NCBI GenBank assembly: GCA_947846985.1
Contig: CANTUZ010000003.1
Span: forward strand, 124,008,626 to 124,072,625
Reading direction: 5' to 3'
DNA from: Fratercula arctica
Lineage: Eukaryota; Chordata; Aves; Charadriiformes; Alcidae
Length of the DNA stretch: 64,000 nt
Part shown: positions 47,726 to 58,520 of the stretch, in pieces
How positions within the stretch are numbered: position 1 is the stretch's first letter
Layout: every line of letters starts with the position of its first letter
Notes under the pieces: generated by a model
What the model was told of the DNA's origin: nothing
Database searches by the model: none
What the model saw: the letters and a program-made list of their open reading frames with translations, nothing else
Translations under genes and position numbers: made by a program

Positions 47726-48555
47726 ACGTTTCTTGCGGGTGCGTCGCTTGGCAGGAGAAGGAGAACTGCCCTCTCCATGCGCTGGGGATGTCACACCGCC
47801 CGGGGCGGCAGCAGAAGGGCGCCCGAGCAGGGGCAAACGCCCCGCTGGATGGACACCCACACGGACACAGCGGAGTCACATCCCCATCGGCACCCAAACA
47901 TCCCTGGAGCCTGTCCCGGAGACTCCTGCTGGTGGAAGGGGCCAAAATCAGTCCCTGAGGGCGATGCCTTTGCCCAGCTCTCAGGCGACAGCAAAAAAAA
48001 AAAATGGGAAAAGAAAAACACGGCAACTTTCTGCAATTAACGTAAAGGATTTGACAAATGGGGAAGCTGACATGATTTTTCCAAGCGTGGGAAGAGAAGA
48101 GCTGGGGGGGGGGGGGGAAATAGAGAAAAGGAGTTAAGAAGAGACAATTTCATTAATTTTGGACTTAACGTTCTGTAGCATCACCATGAGACTATCGCTT
48201 CAGCATCTGCAACTGGGCTTATTTTAACAGATACTGGTGCCGTGGGAGGTGTTCGCGGAGGGACTGGTTGAGGCCTGATCCTGCCGCGGCAAACAGCCCT
48301 TTCCCCCTCGCCTTTGGTGTAAAACCATAGTAAATACGAGCAATCAGCAGTGATGCGGGGGCGGGGGGGTGGATTTTATTCACAGGCAGCGATGCGAAAA
48401 TTGCAGAGATGTTGCGAAAAACCGAAGTTGATGTTTAGAGCAGGCATTTTCTCCTCTTGCGCTGTTGACCGCAGGCAGCAGGACTCCCCAGCGCTCAAGC
48501 CAGAGGGAGCATTTCTGTCGCCCCGTACTTTGACAGCCCTTGTGTTGCCTTGACT
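47726..48555. other. Unique sequence, no gene recognised
   Basis: GC-rich at first, then AT-rich near 48.00-48.35 kb with an A run at 47993..48004 and a G run at 48105..48117. Confidence 0.5.
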
Positions 48556-49207
48556 TCATAGAATCACAGAATTGACAAGGTTGGAAGGGACCTTAAAGAT
48601 CATCTAGTTCCAACCCCCTGCCCTGGGCAGGGACACCTCCCACTAGATCAGGTTGCTCCAAGCCCCGTCCAGCCTGGCCTTAAAAACTTCCAGGGATGGG
48701 GCTTCCACCACCTCTCTGGGCAACCTGGGCCAGTGTCTCACCACCCTCATGGTGAAGAACTTCTTCCTAACGTCCAGTCTGAATCGTCCCATCTCTAGTT
48801 TTAATCCATTCCCTCTACTCCTACCATTACTCGACATCCTAAAAAGTCCCTCCCCAGCTTTCTTGTAGCCCCCTTAAGATACTGGTAGCCACTCTAAGGT
48901 CTCCTCGGAGCCTTCTCTTCTCCAGACTGAACAACCCCAACTCTCCCAGTCTGTCCCCATAGGAGAGGTGCTCCAGCCCTCGGATCCTCCTCGTGGCCCT
49001 TCTCTGGACACATTCCAGCACGTCCATATCTCTCTTGTAGTAGGGGCTCCACAACTGGACGCAGTGCTCCAGGTGGGGTCTCAGGAGAGTGGAGTAGAGG
49101 GGGAGAATCACCTCCCTCGCCCTGCTGGCCACGCTTCTCCTGATGCAGCCCAGGATCCGATTGGCTTTCTGGGCTGCTGGTGCTCACTGACGGCTCACGT
49201 TGAGCTC
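48556..49207 (-). mobile_element. CR1 LINE 3' fragment, type D (~650 bp)
   Basis: Begins TTCATAGAATCACAGAATTG. On the - strand it encodes 97 open codons of ORF2 C-terminus ([34 protein letters not shown]). Confidence 0.95.
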
Positions 49208-51039
49208 ACGACTGCGCTGCAGCTGGGTTCCTGTGCTGCTCCTGCTCATCTCCATTATCCCATTTATGGGTGGAACTGGGTGGATAAACCACCCGGGGTG
49301 CAAGCCTGGAGCTCCCACCATCCAGAAGAGCACTGAGCTCTGGAGGTCTCCAGCCAAGAGCAGCCAAACTCTGTTGGGCTGTGGCCTCCTGGGAGGATGC
49401 TTATGTCCGGCAGCCCAGATTTAATGCACCGCATTAGAGACCCACGTCCACCTCATCTTCTCTCTCAAGTTCTTCTTTCTTGCTTTGCTGCAGCTCTTTA
49501 TTCAAGCCTGGGAGTTAAAACTAGGGGTTACCACTCCCCAGGAGCCCTCCACCCATGCTTTTACAGTAGGAACGGTTAAATCATGTCTGGGATTTCATGT
49601 GAAATAAGAGTGGGAAAAAAGAAGTCCACAATCCTCATCAGGTCCTTCAGGTGGGTGTTCTCATGGTGGCCACCCAGCATCACTCACCTACCACACGATG
49701 CTGCTCCAAGTGAGCTCTCCCACTGCCTCTTGCAAGGAATAGCTTCAGTCAACACGCCTAACACTGGACTTTTTTTTACTTCATTATCTACTCTCTGATA
49801 TTGAATAAGAGGTTTAAAATTGGCTACGTGACGTAGAAGGTGTTTTCTGTGGCACTTGCGCTTTTAGGGCAATGTGGGTTGCTCTGAAGGTGCCTCCTGG
49901 AAATGAAGGTTCCTCCTGGAAATGACACCTCCTGGAAATGAGACCTCCTGGTGTCGTTTTCTTGCTCTCAAATCGGATGAACTGGAGAAGCGGAGGTGAG
50001 GGAGATGAAGGTGAGGAGATCTTCTGCTGGGTGCCCAGAAATGATGGGCAGTTTTGGACTGAAGGGCTTCACCTGGCTGTTGTGTCCCACCAGAGCTGCC
50101 CAACAATAAGGGTCAGAGCTGCACTCGGGTTGACATTCATGGAGCTGCACATTGCCTGCACAGAGGCCAAGCTAAGTTAAACCATGTCACAAAACCCATG
50201 AGAGGTCCTCTAAGCAACCAGGATAAACCCCAGAGGAACCTTCATCGCCTCTAAACTCCATGCTTTTCAGCAAGACTGAAGGCAGAAGGGTGAGAGGGGT
50301 TGCAGAAGCAGCAGCAGCTTGGCTGGCTCAGCTGAGGAAGAGCAACCAGAGAGCGAAACCTGCAGGTCTGGCAGTATCAGAGAGACGGGACCCATCTCTG
50401 GCTCCTGCATGGTCTCACCTCCTCAGCTCTTGCACGGCCCCAAGCTCCCGCTGGCGCGATGCGGGCCAGGTTGGCCAAGGCTGCATCTTCTCCTCCTGAT
50501 GTTATCACAACCCCATCTTCTCCTGAGCCCCTGCCAATGGCTGGCACCCAGGACGCTGCTGCCTGCCCCACCGCCTCCTCCCTCCCTGCCGTGCCACCGG
50601 GAGGTAATTTTGAACCTAACGAGAAACGGCACACAGCTTTCTTCACTCTCATGCACTTACAAATGAGCATAATGGTCCTTCCCGCTGGCAGGAGGACAGC
50701 AATCCAGCCTCCCTAACAGAACCTGAGGAGGCAGATGGAAACAGATGCCTTATTTCCACTGTTTTGTTATCCATTCGTGAAGGTTTCGCCCTCGCTTCTC
50801 TCTGATGATGCTAAAGCTCTCCTGGGTTCACTCTTGACCACAGATGGTTTTTTCCTGGAAGTGCCCAAGCAGGAAAGGAAGATGTGTGAGGCTAAAAGGC
50901 CCTTGTGTCCGTGCTCTTCCTCTTCCCAATTGCCTGCGTTATCCTCCTTGAAGCAAAGGACAAGTTTGGGGGATGGAGGGATGGAGAGCAGCCCTGAGAG
51001 AAGGGCTTGGGGGTGCTGGGGGGGGGAAAGCTGGCCATG
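49208..51039. other. Unique sequence, no gene recognised
   Basis: Contains three close copies of CCTCCTGGAAATGA at 49889..49945. No exon recognised; the first CIMIP2C exon was sought here without success. Confidence 0.5.
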
Positions 51040-51574
51040 AGCCGGCACCGTGCGCTGGCAGCCCAGAAACCCCCCGCAGCCTGGGCTGCATCCCCAGCAG
51101 CGTGGGCAGCAGGGCGAGGGGGGGGATTCTGCCCCTCTGCTCCGCTCGGGGGAGACCCCCCTGCAGCGCTGCCTCCAGCTCTGGGGCCTCAGCACAGGAG
51201 AGACACGGAGCTGTTGGAGCGGGGCCAGAGGAGGCCCCGGAGATGCTGGGAGGGCTGGAGCCCCTCTGCTGGGAGGACAGGCTGAGAGAGCTGGGGGGGG
51301 TCAGCCTGGAGAAGAGAAGGCTCCGCGGAGACCTTCCAGCCCCTGCCAGGCCCTCAAGGGGCTCCAGGAAAGCTGGGGAGGGACTCTGGATCAGGGAGGG
51401 GAGCCGTGGGACGAGGGGGAAGGGTTTTACACTGACAGAGGGGAGACTGAGATGAGAGATTGGGAAGAAATTCTTTGGTGTGAGGGGGGTGAGCCCCTGG
51501 CCCAGGTTGCCCCGAGAAGCTGTGGCTGCCCCATCCCTGGAGGGGTTCAAGGCCAGGTTGGACGGGGCTTGGAG
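51040..51574 (+). mobile_element. CR1 LINE fragment, type A, lacking its 3' end
   Basis: Starts GCCGGCACCGTGCGCTGGCA and stops at GACGGGGCTTGGAGC, about 110 bp before the usual 3' end. CR1 copies normally keep the 3' end, so a later deletion or rearrangement removed it. Confidence 0.94.
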
Positions 51575-51638
51575 CGCTCTCCCCTTTTCCCCCTTCCGCC
51601 CCCCGGCTCCTGCTCAAGCCATAACCGTCAGCGGGAGG

Positions 51639-52588
51639 TGTGATGAGTTGCACCTGGACTTTGGGGGATGGCTGGTAACACAGTCAAAACACTGTCTGGA
51701 GCAGGGACCTAGTTATTTTGCTCCCATGCGAATGTGACCATAGGTCAATTCTCTTACTCCACAAATCGCAGACAGCCCAGGAGCCCTTTGAGCTCCCCTG
51801 CACCGCCGCGGCTGCACGCCAGGATCTCCCCTTGAGTGGGGACACTCGCTGAAGGTTCTACTCCTGGAGGCTGAGAGATTCCTTGCCACAACGGGTCCTG
51901 GGTAAGTGACCGATAGCTCGCTAAACTTTAAATCTTAGCTAAGTGATACAAAGGATTGATTGCACATATATAATCCTTTAGACATAAACTGTTGACCAAG
52001 TCTGGGCCTGGGATTGGATCCAGCTGCACTCGGACTCCTCTCGGAGAAGGAGGTGTCAGGAGGATGGGACCAGGCTCTTTTCAGTAGTGCCCGGGGACAG
52101 GACAAGAGGCAATGGGCACAAACTTGAGCAAAGAAGTTCCACCTAAACATGAGGAGGAACTTCTTTACCCTGAGGGTGGCAGAGCCCTGGCACAGGCTGC
52201 CCAGAGAGGTGGTGGAGTCTCCATCTCTGGAGACATTCAAAACCCGCCTGGACGTGTTCCTGTGTAACCTGCTCTGGGTGACCCTGCTCTGGCAGGGGGT
52301 GGGACGGGATGATCTCCAGAGGGCCCTGCCAACCCTATGGTTCTATGATTCTATGATTCAGAAAGCCGGGGGGTCCTTTCCGAGCCTCGGGACCCAGCGC
52401 GGGGGGGGTCTCCCTGACAGCTTGCCTGCCCCCGGCCTCTATGCAATAAACGACCAAGGGTACCTTGCCATCCAACCTCGTCAAACACAGTCGCACTGAC
52501 TACTAACTTCGTTAAATCCCTCTTTTATGTTCACAAATATTTCACTACTTCTCTCTTACGAGCGAAGTTAATCGCTCTGCCCGCGACA
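51639..52588 (+). mobile_element. Candidate ERV LTR split by a CR1 insertion
   Basis: TGTGATGAGTTG at the left and CCCGCGACA at the right give TG...CA ends. Inside are GCACATATATAATCC as a possible TATA element, AACTGTTGACCAAGTCTGGG and GGATCCAGCTGCACTCGG, and, beyond the CR1 insertion, CAATAAACG as poly(A) signal (near 52445). I recall this sequence from avian ERV LTRs. Without the CR1 copy it is about 640 bp. No internal retroviral sequence adjoins. Confidence 0.6.
52047..52360 (+). mobile_element. CR1 LINE 3' fragment, type E, nested in the LTR
   Basis: From AGGTGTCAGGAGGATGGGAC to GGTTCTATGATTCTATGATT. It interrupts the LTR, so it is younger than it. Confidence 0.93.
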
Positions 52589-52591
52589 GCC

Positions 52592-52671
52592 TGGTCTGGT
52601 GGGAGGTGTCCCTGCCCAGGGCGAGGGGGTGGCACTGGATGGGCTTTGAAGGTCCCTTCCAACCCTATGGA
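52592..52671 (+). mobile_element. CR1 LINE 3' end, type A, short
   Basis: TCTGGTGGGAGGTGTCCCTG then CCCAGGGCGAGGGGGTGGCA, ending CCTTCCAACCCTATGGAT. Confidence 0.88.
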
Positions 52672-53109
52672 TAATAGCCCACCCATGTCTTGCACTTGAC
52701 CCCCCAGGGAACGCGGAGAACAGGGCAGGATCCCCGCACTGGCTGGCCCTTGGTGGTCCCAGGTGGTGGGGGGTGAGCTCAGGTCTTCCTGGGCACCCCT
52801 CGTTTCCTCTCCCCCGTGATATGTCTGGGGGGGGGGGGAAGGAAATGGGGCACACACTCTTGCCCCAGAGGCTCCAGCTTGCAGATGCTGGGAGCACCCA
52901 GCCGTGCTGGGGGGAGCCCTGCCTCAGTTTCCCCACTCACAGCCCCCTGCAACCGGAGGGGGAATTTCCCTTCAGCTCCCCCACCACCACCACCACCACC
53001 TCCCCCCCCCCCCCCCCCCAACTATCTGCCTTCCCCAGGGAAGGGAAGGAGAAATGGAAGGGAAGGGAAGAGGGGAGGAATGGGAGGAGAGGAATGGGAG
53101 GACTGGGAG
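52672..53109. other. OTOF 5' flank with (CCA)n and C/G runs
   Basis: Contains G12 at 52828..52840, a (CCA)n stretch running into C14 at 52980..53020, and GGAAGGGAGGGGAGG-type purine repeats at 53035..53135. No exon recognised. Confidence 0.6.
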
Positions 53110-53415
53110 GAATGGGAGGGGAGGGGAAGGGAGGGCCGGGCCGGCTACGCCGCTGCTGAATAATTCAACACTTGGCGGGGGGGGGCAGCACTCCGCGCAC
53201 CGCACCGCGCTTCGGAGCGCAGCTGGCAGCGCGGCACCGCGCATCGCCCCGCACCGCCCCGCGCCCCGCACCGCATCCAGCCGGCACCGCACCCCCCCGC
53301 GCATCCCCCCCGCCTCCAGCCGGCACCGCACCCCCCCGCGCACCCCCCCCGCCTCCAGCCGGCACCGCACCCCTCCGCGCACCCCCCCGCGCCGCTCCGC
53401 GCCCCGCCGCGCACC
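53110..53415 (+). promoter_or_regulatory. OTOF: CpG-rich 5' flank / 5'UTR of OTOF
   Basis: This block is extremely GC- and CpG-rich and leads straight into the OTOF start codon. It contains many GCGC and CCGC steps, a G run at 53176..53184, and about three 39-bp tandem units from 53281 to 53395. No TATA box is seen. The promoter role is inferred from position and composition; the transcription start cannot be placed. Confidence 0.6.
53281..53395. repeat. GC-rich 39-bp tandem repeat just before the OTOF start
   Basis: About three units, each with GCCTCCAGCCGGCACCGCAC followed by a CCCCCCGCGCACCCCCCC-like stretch. The last unit ends 20 bp before the ATG, so the array is probably within the 5'UTR or core promoter. 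Confidence 0.75.
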
Positions 53416-53494
53416 ATGGCGCTGCTGCTGCAGCTCCGCACCGTCTCCGGCCTCCGCGGCAGAGCCGACCGCATCGCCAAAGCGGCTTTCCGAG
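53416..53494 (+). CDS. OTOF: OTOF exon 1 (coding part), otoferlin N-terminus
   Basis: Otoferlin is a large multi-C2-domain ferlin, a tail-anchored calcium sensor for synaptic vesicle fusion at hair-cell ribbon synapses. The exon reads MALLLQLRTVSGLRGRADRI and then AKAAFR plus one base of a glycine codon. From memory, mammalian otoferlin begins [20 protein letters not shown], so the match is nearly residue by residue and covers the first strand of the C2A domain. The start context is strong: ACC before the ATG and G after it. The exon ends CGAG/GTAGCG, a valid donor after codon position 1, which matches the phase of exon 2 at 58560. It sits at the downstream edge of a CpG-rich block, as expected for a first exon. 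Only the coding part is marked; the transcription start is not visible. Confidence 0.94.
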
Positions 53495-54941
53495 GTAGCG
53501 GGGACGGGGGCGGCGCGGGAGGGGGGGGGGACAGAAGGGGGGTCCCGCCACCGGCTCTGCCCCGCCGTCCCCCTGCCTCAGTTTCCCCACCGAGCTTGGG
53601 TTGGGAAGGGGGGAGGCGAGCGCGCCCTCCCCGTCTGGGGCATGAGCCCCCTCACTAGAGCTGCTCTGCTGGGGACCCCCCTGCCTGCCTGGGACCCTGC
53701 AGCCCCCCAACACCCCCCCACGGGCAGCCCTTGGGGAGGGGGGTTCATCCAGGTGAGGTCCCAGGGTGACGACCCCCCGCCACCCCCGGCAGAGGGACTC
53801 CCCAGCTTTGGGGAGCTGGGCTCCTGCTGTAGCATCAAGGGCTTGGTCGCGACGCTGTGCCACCGAGGAAGTGTCACTGGAAGGGCCAGGAGGGGAACTT
53901 GCCTTGTGCCAGGACCCGGCGTCTGCCCGGATTTCTTCTACGGATGCTGCAGGGTTGGGTTTTCTGCTCAGATCCGCCCCAGCTCCAAAGCTTTCCAAGG
54001 GAAGCTGCAAAAAGGAGCAAAAAAACTCTCCAAGGGTGCACAACTGTGGCTGCCCCCAACCCTTTTCCGAGCCCCCCCTCCCCGAGGGCTTGGTGTGGGC
54101 TCGGCGTGAGGTCCCTGCCTGGGGCTGGACCCACCATCCCGCAGGTGGGAGCCCAGCGCTGGCAGAGGCGGGTGTGGGATGGTTTGACCGGGATAGAAAT
54201 CCCTTCTCTCTGCGAACGCGCCGTGGGAAGAGCAGGGGAGAAGGGATTTCCATCGCCTCCCAGCCAGCGCTGCCCGAAGTGGCCTTCCCTGCACTGCCTT
54301 AATGACCACAGCGTCGTTAAAAAAGCCTAATTATCCCCTTATTTCCCTGTCCTTGCCTCCCAGCGTCAATGCAGGGTAAATAATGTCTCCGGGAACAGGT
54401 CGTACCCCCGGCCAGCTTGAAGCCCGCAGTGATCCCAACCCTAAGCCACCCCCGGGGACACCCCACCATGTCCCCTGGCAGTGGGGAGGGGACATCTGCA
54501 GGAGGACCAAAGGCCACCACGGGTTTTCCTGGTGAGCCCCAGCAGGACCCCCGTTTCCCATCCTCAGCGTGCCTGGCCCCGAGCCCGGCGCACAGTCCCT
54601 GTGGCACGGGCAGGATCCGTCCCTGCCTCAAGATCGTGGCACTGTGAGACCCCGCGGTCCGAGCCCCGGGCGGTAGGAATGGCACCCGCTTTGAGGTGCT
54701 GCTGCCCGGTCCCTGTCGCGCCGCCGAGGCTGGCGGCCCCGCTCAGCAGCACTCCCACCGCCGCGCTCCCACCCTCTCCCGCTCCTGCCACGGCCCTCGT
54801 CCCTTTGTGGGACAGCAGGACATTTCTCCAATGTTCCCACTCCCATCATCCTCCCAGGCATGAGCTGGCTCCTACGCCGTGTGGGATTGCCATCGCTGTC
54901 ACGCCGTCCAGGAAGGGTGACACTAACCTTCACAGCCATTT

Positions 54942-55040
54942 CATAGAATCCCAGAATGGTTTGGGTGGGAAGGGACCTTAAAGCCCCCCCAGTGCCACCC
55001 CCTGCCCTGGGCAGGGACACCTCCCACCAGCCCAGGTTGC
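54942..55040 (-). mobile_element. CR1 LINE 3' end, type A, in OTOF intron 1
   Basis: TCATAGAATCCCAGAATGGT to CAGCCCAGGTTGCTC, about 100 bp. Confidence 0.92.
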
Positions 55041-55278
55041 TCATTTCCTTCCCCGGTGCTGAGCCGTGAGGAGCTGGGCTCCTCATGGACATTTCTTTCC
55101 CAAGGGAGAAGTTTGGTGTCATCTTCGAGGAGAGCTGGGTCAGGATTCGGAAATTTTCTTTCCTGGTAGTTTGCTGCAATCGATTTCTGTGCAAAGAGGG
55201 GGTTTGGTTTCACACTGTGAATACAGCAGGTATCGCTGATCCCTGCCTCTTCCCCTGCTCGTCCTGCGCAGCCGCGGA

Positions 55279-55528
55279 GCTTTTACACTGACAGAGGGGA
55301 GATTGAGATGAGAGATTGGGAAGAAATTGTTTGCTGTGAGGGGGGTGAGCCCCTGGCCCAGGTTGCCCCGAGAAGCTGTGGCTGCCCCATCCCTGGAGGG
55401 GTTCAAGGCCAGGTTGGACGGGGCTTGGAGCAACCTGGGCTGGTGGGAGGTGTCCCTGCCCAGGGCAGGGGGTGGCACTGGGGGGGCTTTAAGGTCCCTT
55501 CCCACCCAAAGCGTTCTATGATTCTATG
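55279..55528 (+). mobile_element. CR1 LINE 3' fragment, type A, in OTOF intron 1
   Basis: From TTTTACACTGACAGAGGGGA to CTATGATTCTATGA; forms an inverted pair with the copy at 54942. Confidence 0.94.
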
Positions 55529-56645
55529 AACATCCCTGCATGGATGGTTGGGTTTTGGTGCCGTAGTCTCCAGAGGGAAGAGTCTCCTGCCTTTCGCCAG
55601 TGCCTGTAAATGGAACTTTAGGCCCCTTCAGCATGGAGTGTGCTGACTTTCACCAGCCAGGCATCCCCCAGTGCTCCTCACAGCTACTGACAGGTTGAGG
55701 GTTGTGCTGATACTCTGTGGTACCCTGGTTTTCCTGGAGTTACTGAGCGTTGCAGAGAGGGATGCTCTTTGCTAGACAACCTGCCATCCCTCCTCCTCCT
55801 CCCTCTCCTCACCCGCCGGCAGCACAGCCTGGGGGTTCGGGCAGAGCTCCCCAAGTGGGTGCTTGCACATTCAGCCAAAATCATCTATTATTGCACAAAA
55901 AAGGAGCCAAAGAAAGAGTTTGATGCCAGTGCGACAGGCCGCCGCGTGCGTTCCTGCAGGTGGGCAGCGCTCTGAAACGCTGCTCGGCTTCAGCTCGGGT
56001 GGGGGATGAATAAATCACAACCTTGATAAAAGCGTTCCTGAGACTGACAGCCGTGTGGGATGGCTATGGAAGCACGCTGCTCCTCTCCTCCCAGGGATCC
56101 CCGCACTCCCGGCAGCCCCCATGAGCCGTAGCTGCGCTATTTGCATTTTGCAGATAGGAGAAACTGAGGCACGGACCGGAGCTCCCGCTTCCGGACCCAT
56201 GGGGGCAGCCAGGGAGAGGTGCCAGGTTATCCGTCTCCTGGTCTGGAAGCGGTGGGCTCTGCAGGGTGGCCAACATCCACTCCCACCCCTGAGCATCAGG
56301 GATTCCGATGGTCTCCCGTCATGGTCTCCCACCATGGCGCTGGATTTGACTCACCAAACTCCCAGGGGATGCTCGTGCCCTGGGAGGTTGTCGGAAGGTT
56401 TAACCAACACAATCCCTTGTCTTTATGACCCTCCCAGTCGTTCACAGGGGATTTGGGGCTGGTTTTGATGTTCAGTGACTCGTAAGGCACCGGTCACTCC
56501 CCAGCAGCTGCCCCGTGCGTGCTCCAGGCTGGCCAAAAAGGGCTCCAGAGCCCCAGATCTGTTGCCGTTGGAGTTCTCCACTTCTCTACCTCTTTGCTCT
56601 GCAGGTGAAACTCAACTAGGGGTGAATTTAGGATTTTCTGCAAAT

Positions 56646-56735
56646 AGAATCATAGAATTGCCCAGGTTGGAAGGGACCTTTCAGATCATCAAGTCCAACC
56701 ATCAACCCAACACTGCCAAAAGCCACCACTAACCC
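56646..56735 (-). mobile_element. CR1 LINE 3' end, type B, in OTOF intron 1
   Basis: AGAATCATAGAATTGCCCAG to AACACTGCCAAAAGCCACCA, about 90 bp. Confidence 0.92.
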
Positions 56736-57256
56736 ATATCGCTATGCTAAATACTTGCTCTTCGGGCCGGCTGCAGGGGAAGAGCAGAAAAATGGTGAAT
56801 TTTCTTCAGGCTGACCATTTTGGGGGGGCCTCGGGGCTTGCCCGTGGCAGAGTTTTCACTCTTAGACCAGCCTAATTGCATTTGTGAAGGAGAGGACTTG
56901 CGCCCCGGTGCAATTAGAGACCTTGTCAGCTAATTGATCACAGATGGAGTTATAAAGAGCTTCTTGGCGAGGCTTCCTCTCTGGATTAGTGTGTGTAAAT
57001 GAGGGAGATCATTCACGGATACCCCCTGGAGCACCACCGGCCACCGGTGGATAATGGTACCGCTGTAATGAAACAGGGCCGGGATTCTTGCTGGATTGGG
57101 AGAGGAGGGAGCAGGGAGGGTCCCACTGTGTTGGTTTGTCTTAAGCCGTGCTCTTAGGAGAAATATTTCCGGTGGCAGATTGTTCCCCTTGGAATGTCTT
57201 CTCCCAGCTGCCGCTTCCGACGTGTGTTGGCTTACAGCTGATTCACCCCCCGACCC

Positions 57257-57615
57257 ATAGAATCATAGAATCATAGAATCTTCATGGTTGGAAAGGACCT
57301 TTGAGATCATCGAGTCCAACCATACACACCCACACCCCCACACACACAATCTCTGTCACTGGAGCACGCCCTGAAGTGCCAAATCTACACGTTTCTTAAA
57401 TACGTCTAGGGATGGTGACTCAACCGCCTCCCTGGGCAGCTGTTCCAGGGCCTGACCACTCTTTCAGTAAAGTCGTTCTTCCTAATATCTAATCTAAACC
57501 TCCCCTGCCACAGCTTCAGACCATCTCCTCTGGTCCTGGCATTATTCACCTGGGAGAAGAGCCCAACCCCCACCTCTCTACACCCTCCTTGCACGTCTCC
57601 TCCTTGGTTTGGTCC
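57257..57615 (-). mobile_element. CR1 LINE 3' fragment, divergent type
   Basis: Begins with three TCATAGAA repeats, then TCTTCATGGTTGGAAAGGAC and ACGTCTAGGGATGGTGACTC. A short CA-rich simple stretch (57324..57348) interrupts it. Confidence 0.92.
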
Positions 57616-57730
57616 CGTATCTATGTGAGGGTGCTCTGCAGCCTCCCCTCGAGCCCACACCAAGGCTGAGCTGCTGATGTGCCTCTGGCACCCGGTGCCT
57701 GTCCCATCACCTAGGAGGCTGTGGGGTCCT

Positions 57731-58520
57731 AGAATCATCAAATCACAGAATGTGTTGGGTTGGAAGGGACCTCTAAATGCCACCCAGTGCCACCCCCGGC
57801 CCTGGGCAGGGACACCTCCCACCAGCCCCGGTTGCTCCAAGCCCCATCCAACCTGGCCTTGAACCCCTCCAGGGATGGGGCAGCCACAGCTTCTCGGGGC
57901 AACCTGGGCCAGGGGCTCACCCCCCTCACACCAAAGAATTTCTTCCCAATCTCTCCTCTCAGTCTCCCCTCTGTCAGTGTAAAACCCTTCCCCCTCGTCC
58001 CACGGCTCCCCTCCCTGATCCAGAGTCCCTCCCCAGCTTTCCTGGAGCCCCTTGAGGGCCTGGCAGGGGCTGGAAGGTCTCCGCGGAGCCTTCTCTTCTC
58101 CAGGCTGAACCCCCCCAGCTCTCTCAGCCTGTCCTCCCAGCAGAGGGGCTCCAGCCCTCCCAGCATCTCCGGGGCCTCCTCTGGCCCCGCTCCAACAGCT
58201 CCGTGTCTCTCCTGTGCTGAGGCCCCAGAGCTGGAGGCAGCGCTGCAGGGGGGTCTCCCCCGAGCGGAGCAGAGGGGCAGAATCCCCCCCCTCGCCCTGC
58301 TGCCCACGCTGCTGGGGATGCAGCCCAGGCTGCGGGGGGTTTCTGGGCTGCCAGCGCACGGTGCCAGCTCCTGTGGAGCTTCTCATCCACCAACACCCCC
58401 AAGTCCTTCTCCTCAGGGCCGCTCTCCATCCATTCTCCATCCCCAGCCTGGATTTGTGCTGGGGATTTCCCTGACCCATACGCAGGACCCTGCACTTGGC
58501 CTTGTTGGACTTCACGATGT
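57731..58520 (-). mobile_element. CR1 LINE 3' fragment, type A (~790 bp), abutting OTOF exon 2
   Basis: Carries the complete 3'UTR and part of ORF2, ending at CTTGTTGGACTTCACG, about 40 bp before the OTOF exon 2 acceptor and antisense to OTOF. Confidence 0.95.

Noticed and set aside
46110..48040. Open frames of 417 and 458 codons on the + strand and 313 codons on the - strand
   Set aside because: They are produced by the stop-free 16-bp tandem repeat; the same peptide repeat appears in all frames and on both strands.
52904..54109. 401-codon + strand frame over the OTOF 5' region
   Set aside because: CpG-rich sequence rarely has stops; OTOF exon 1 lies in another frame and has proper splice sites.
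57406..58515. 369-codon - strand frame
   Set aside because: Read-through of two neighbouring CR1 copies, not a host gene.
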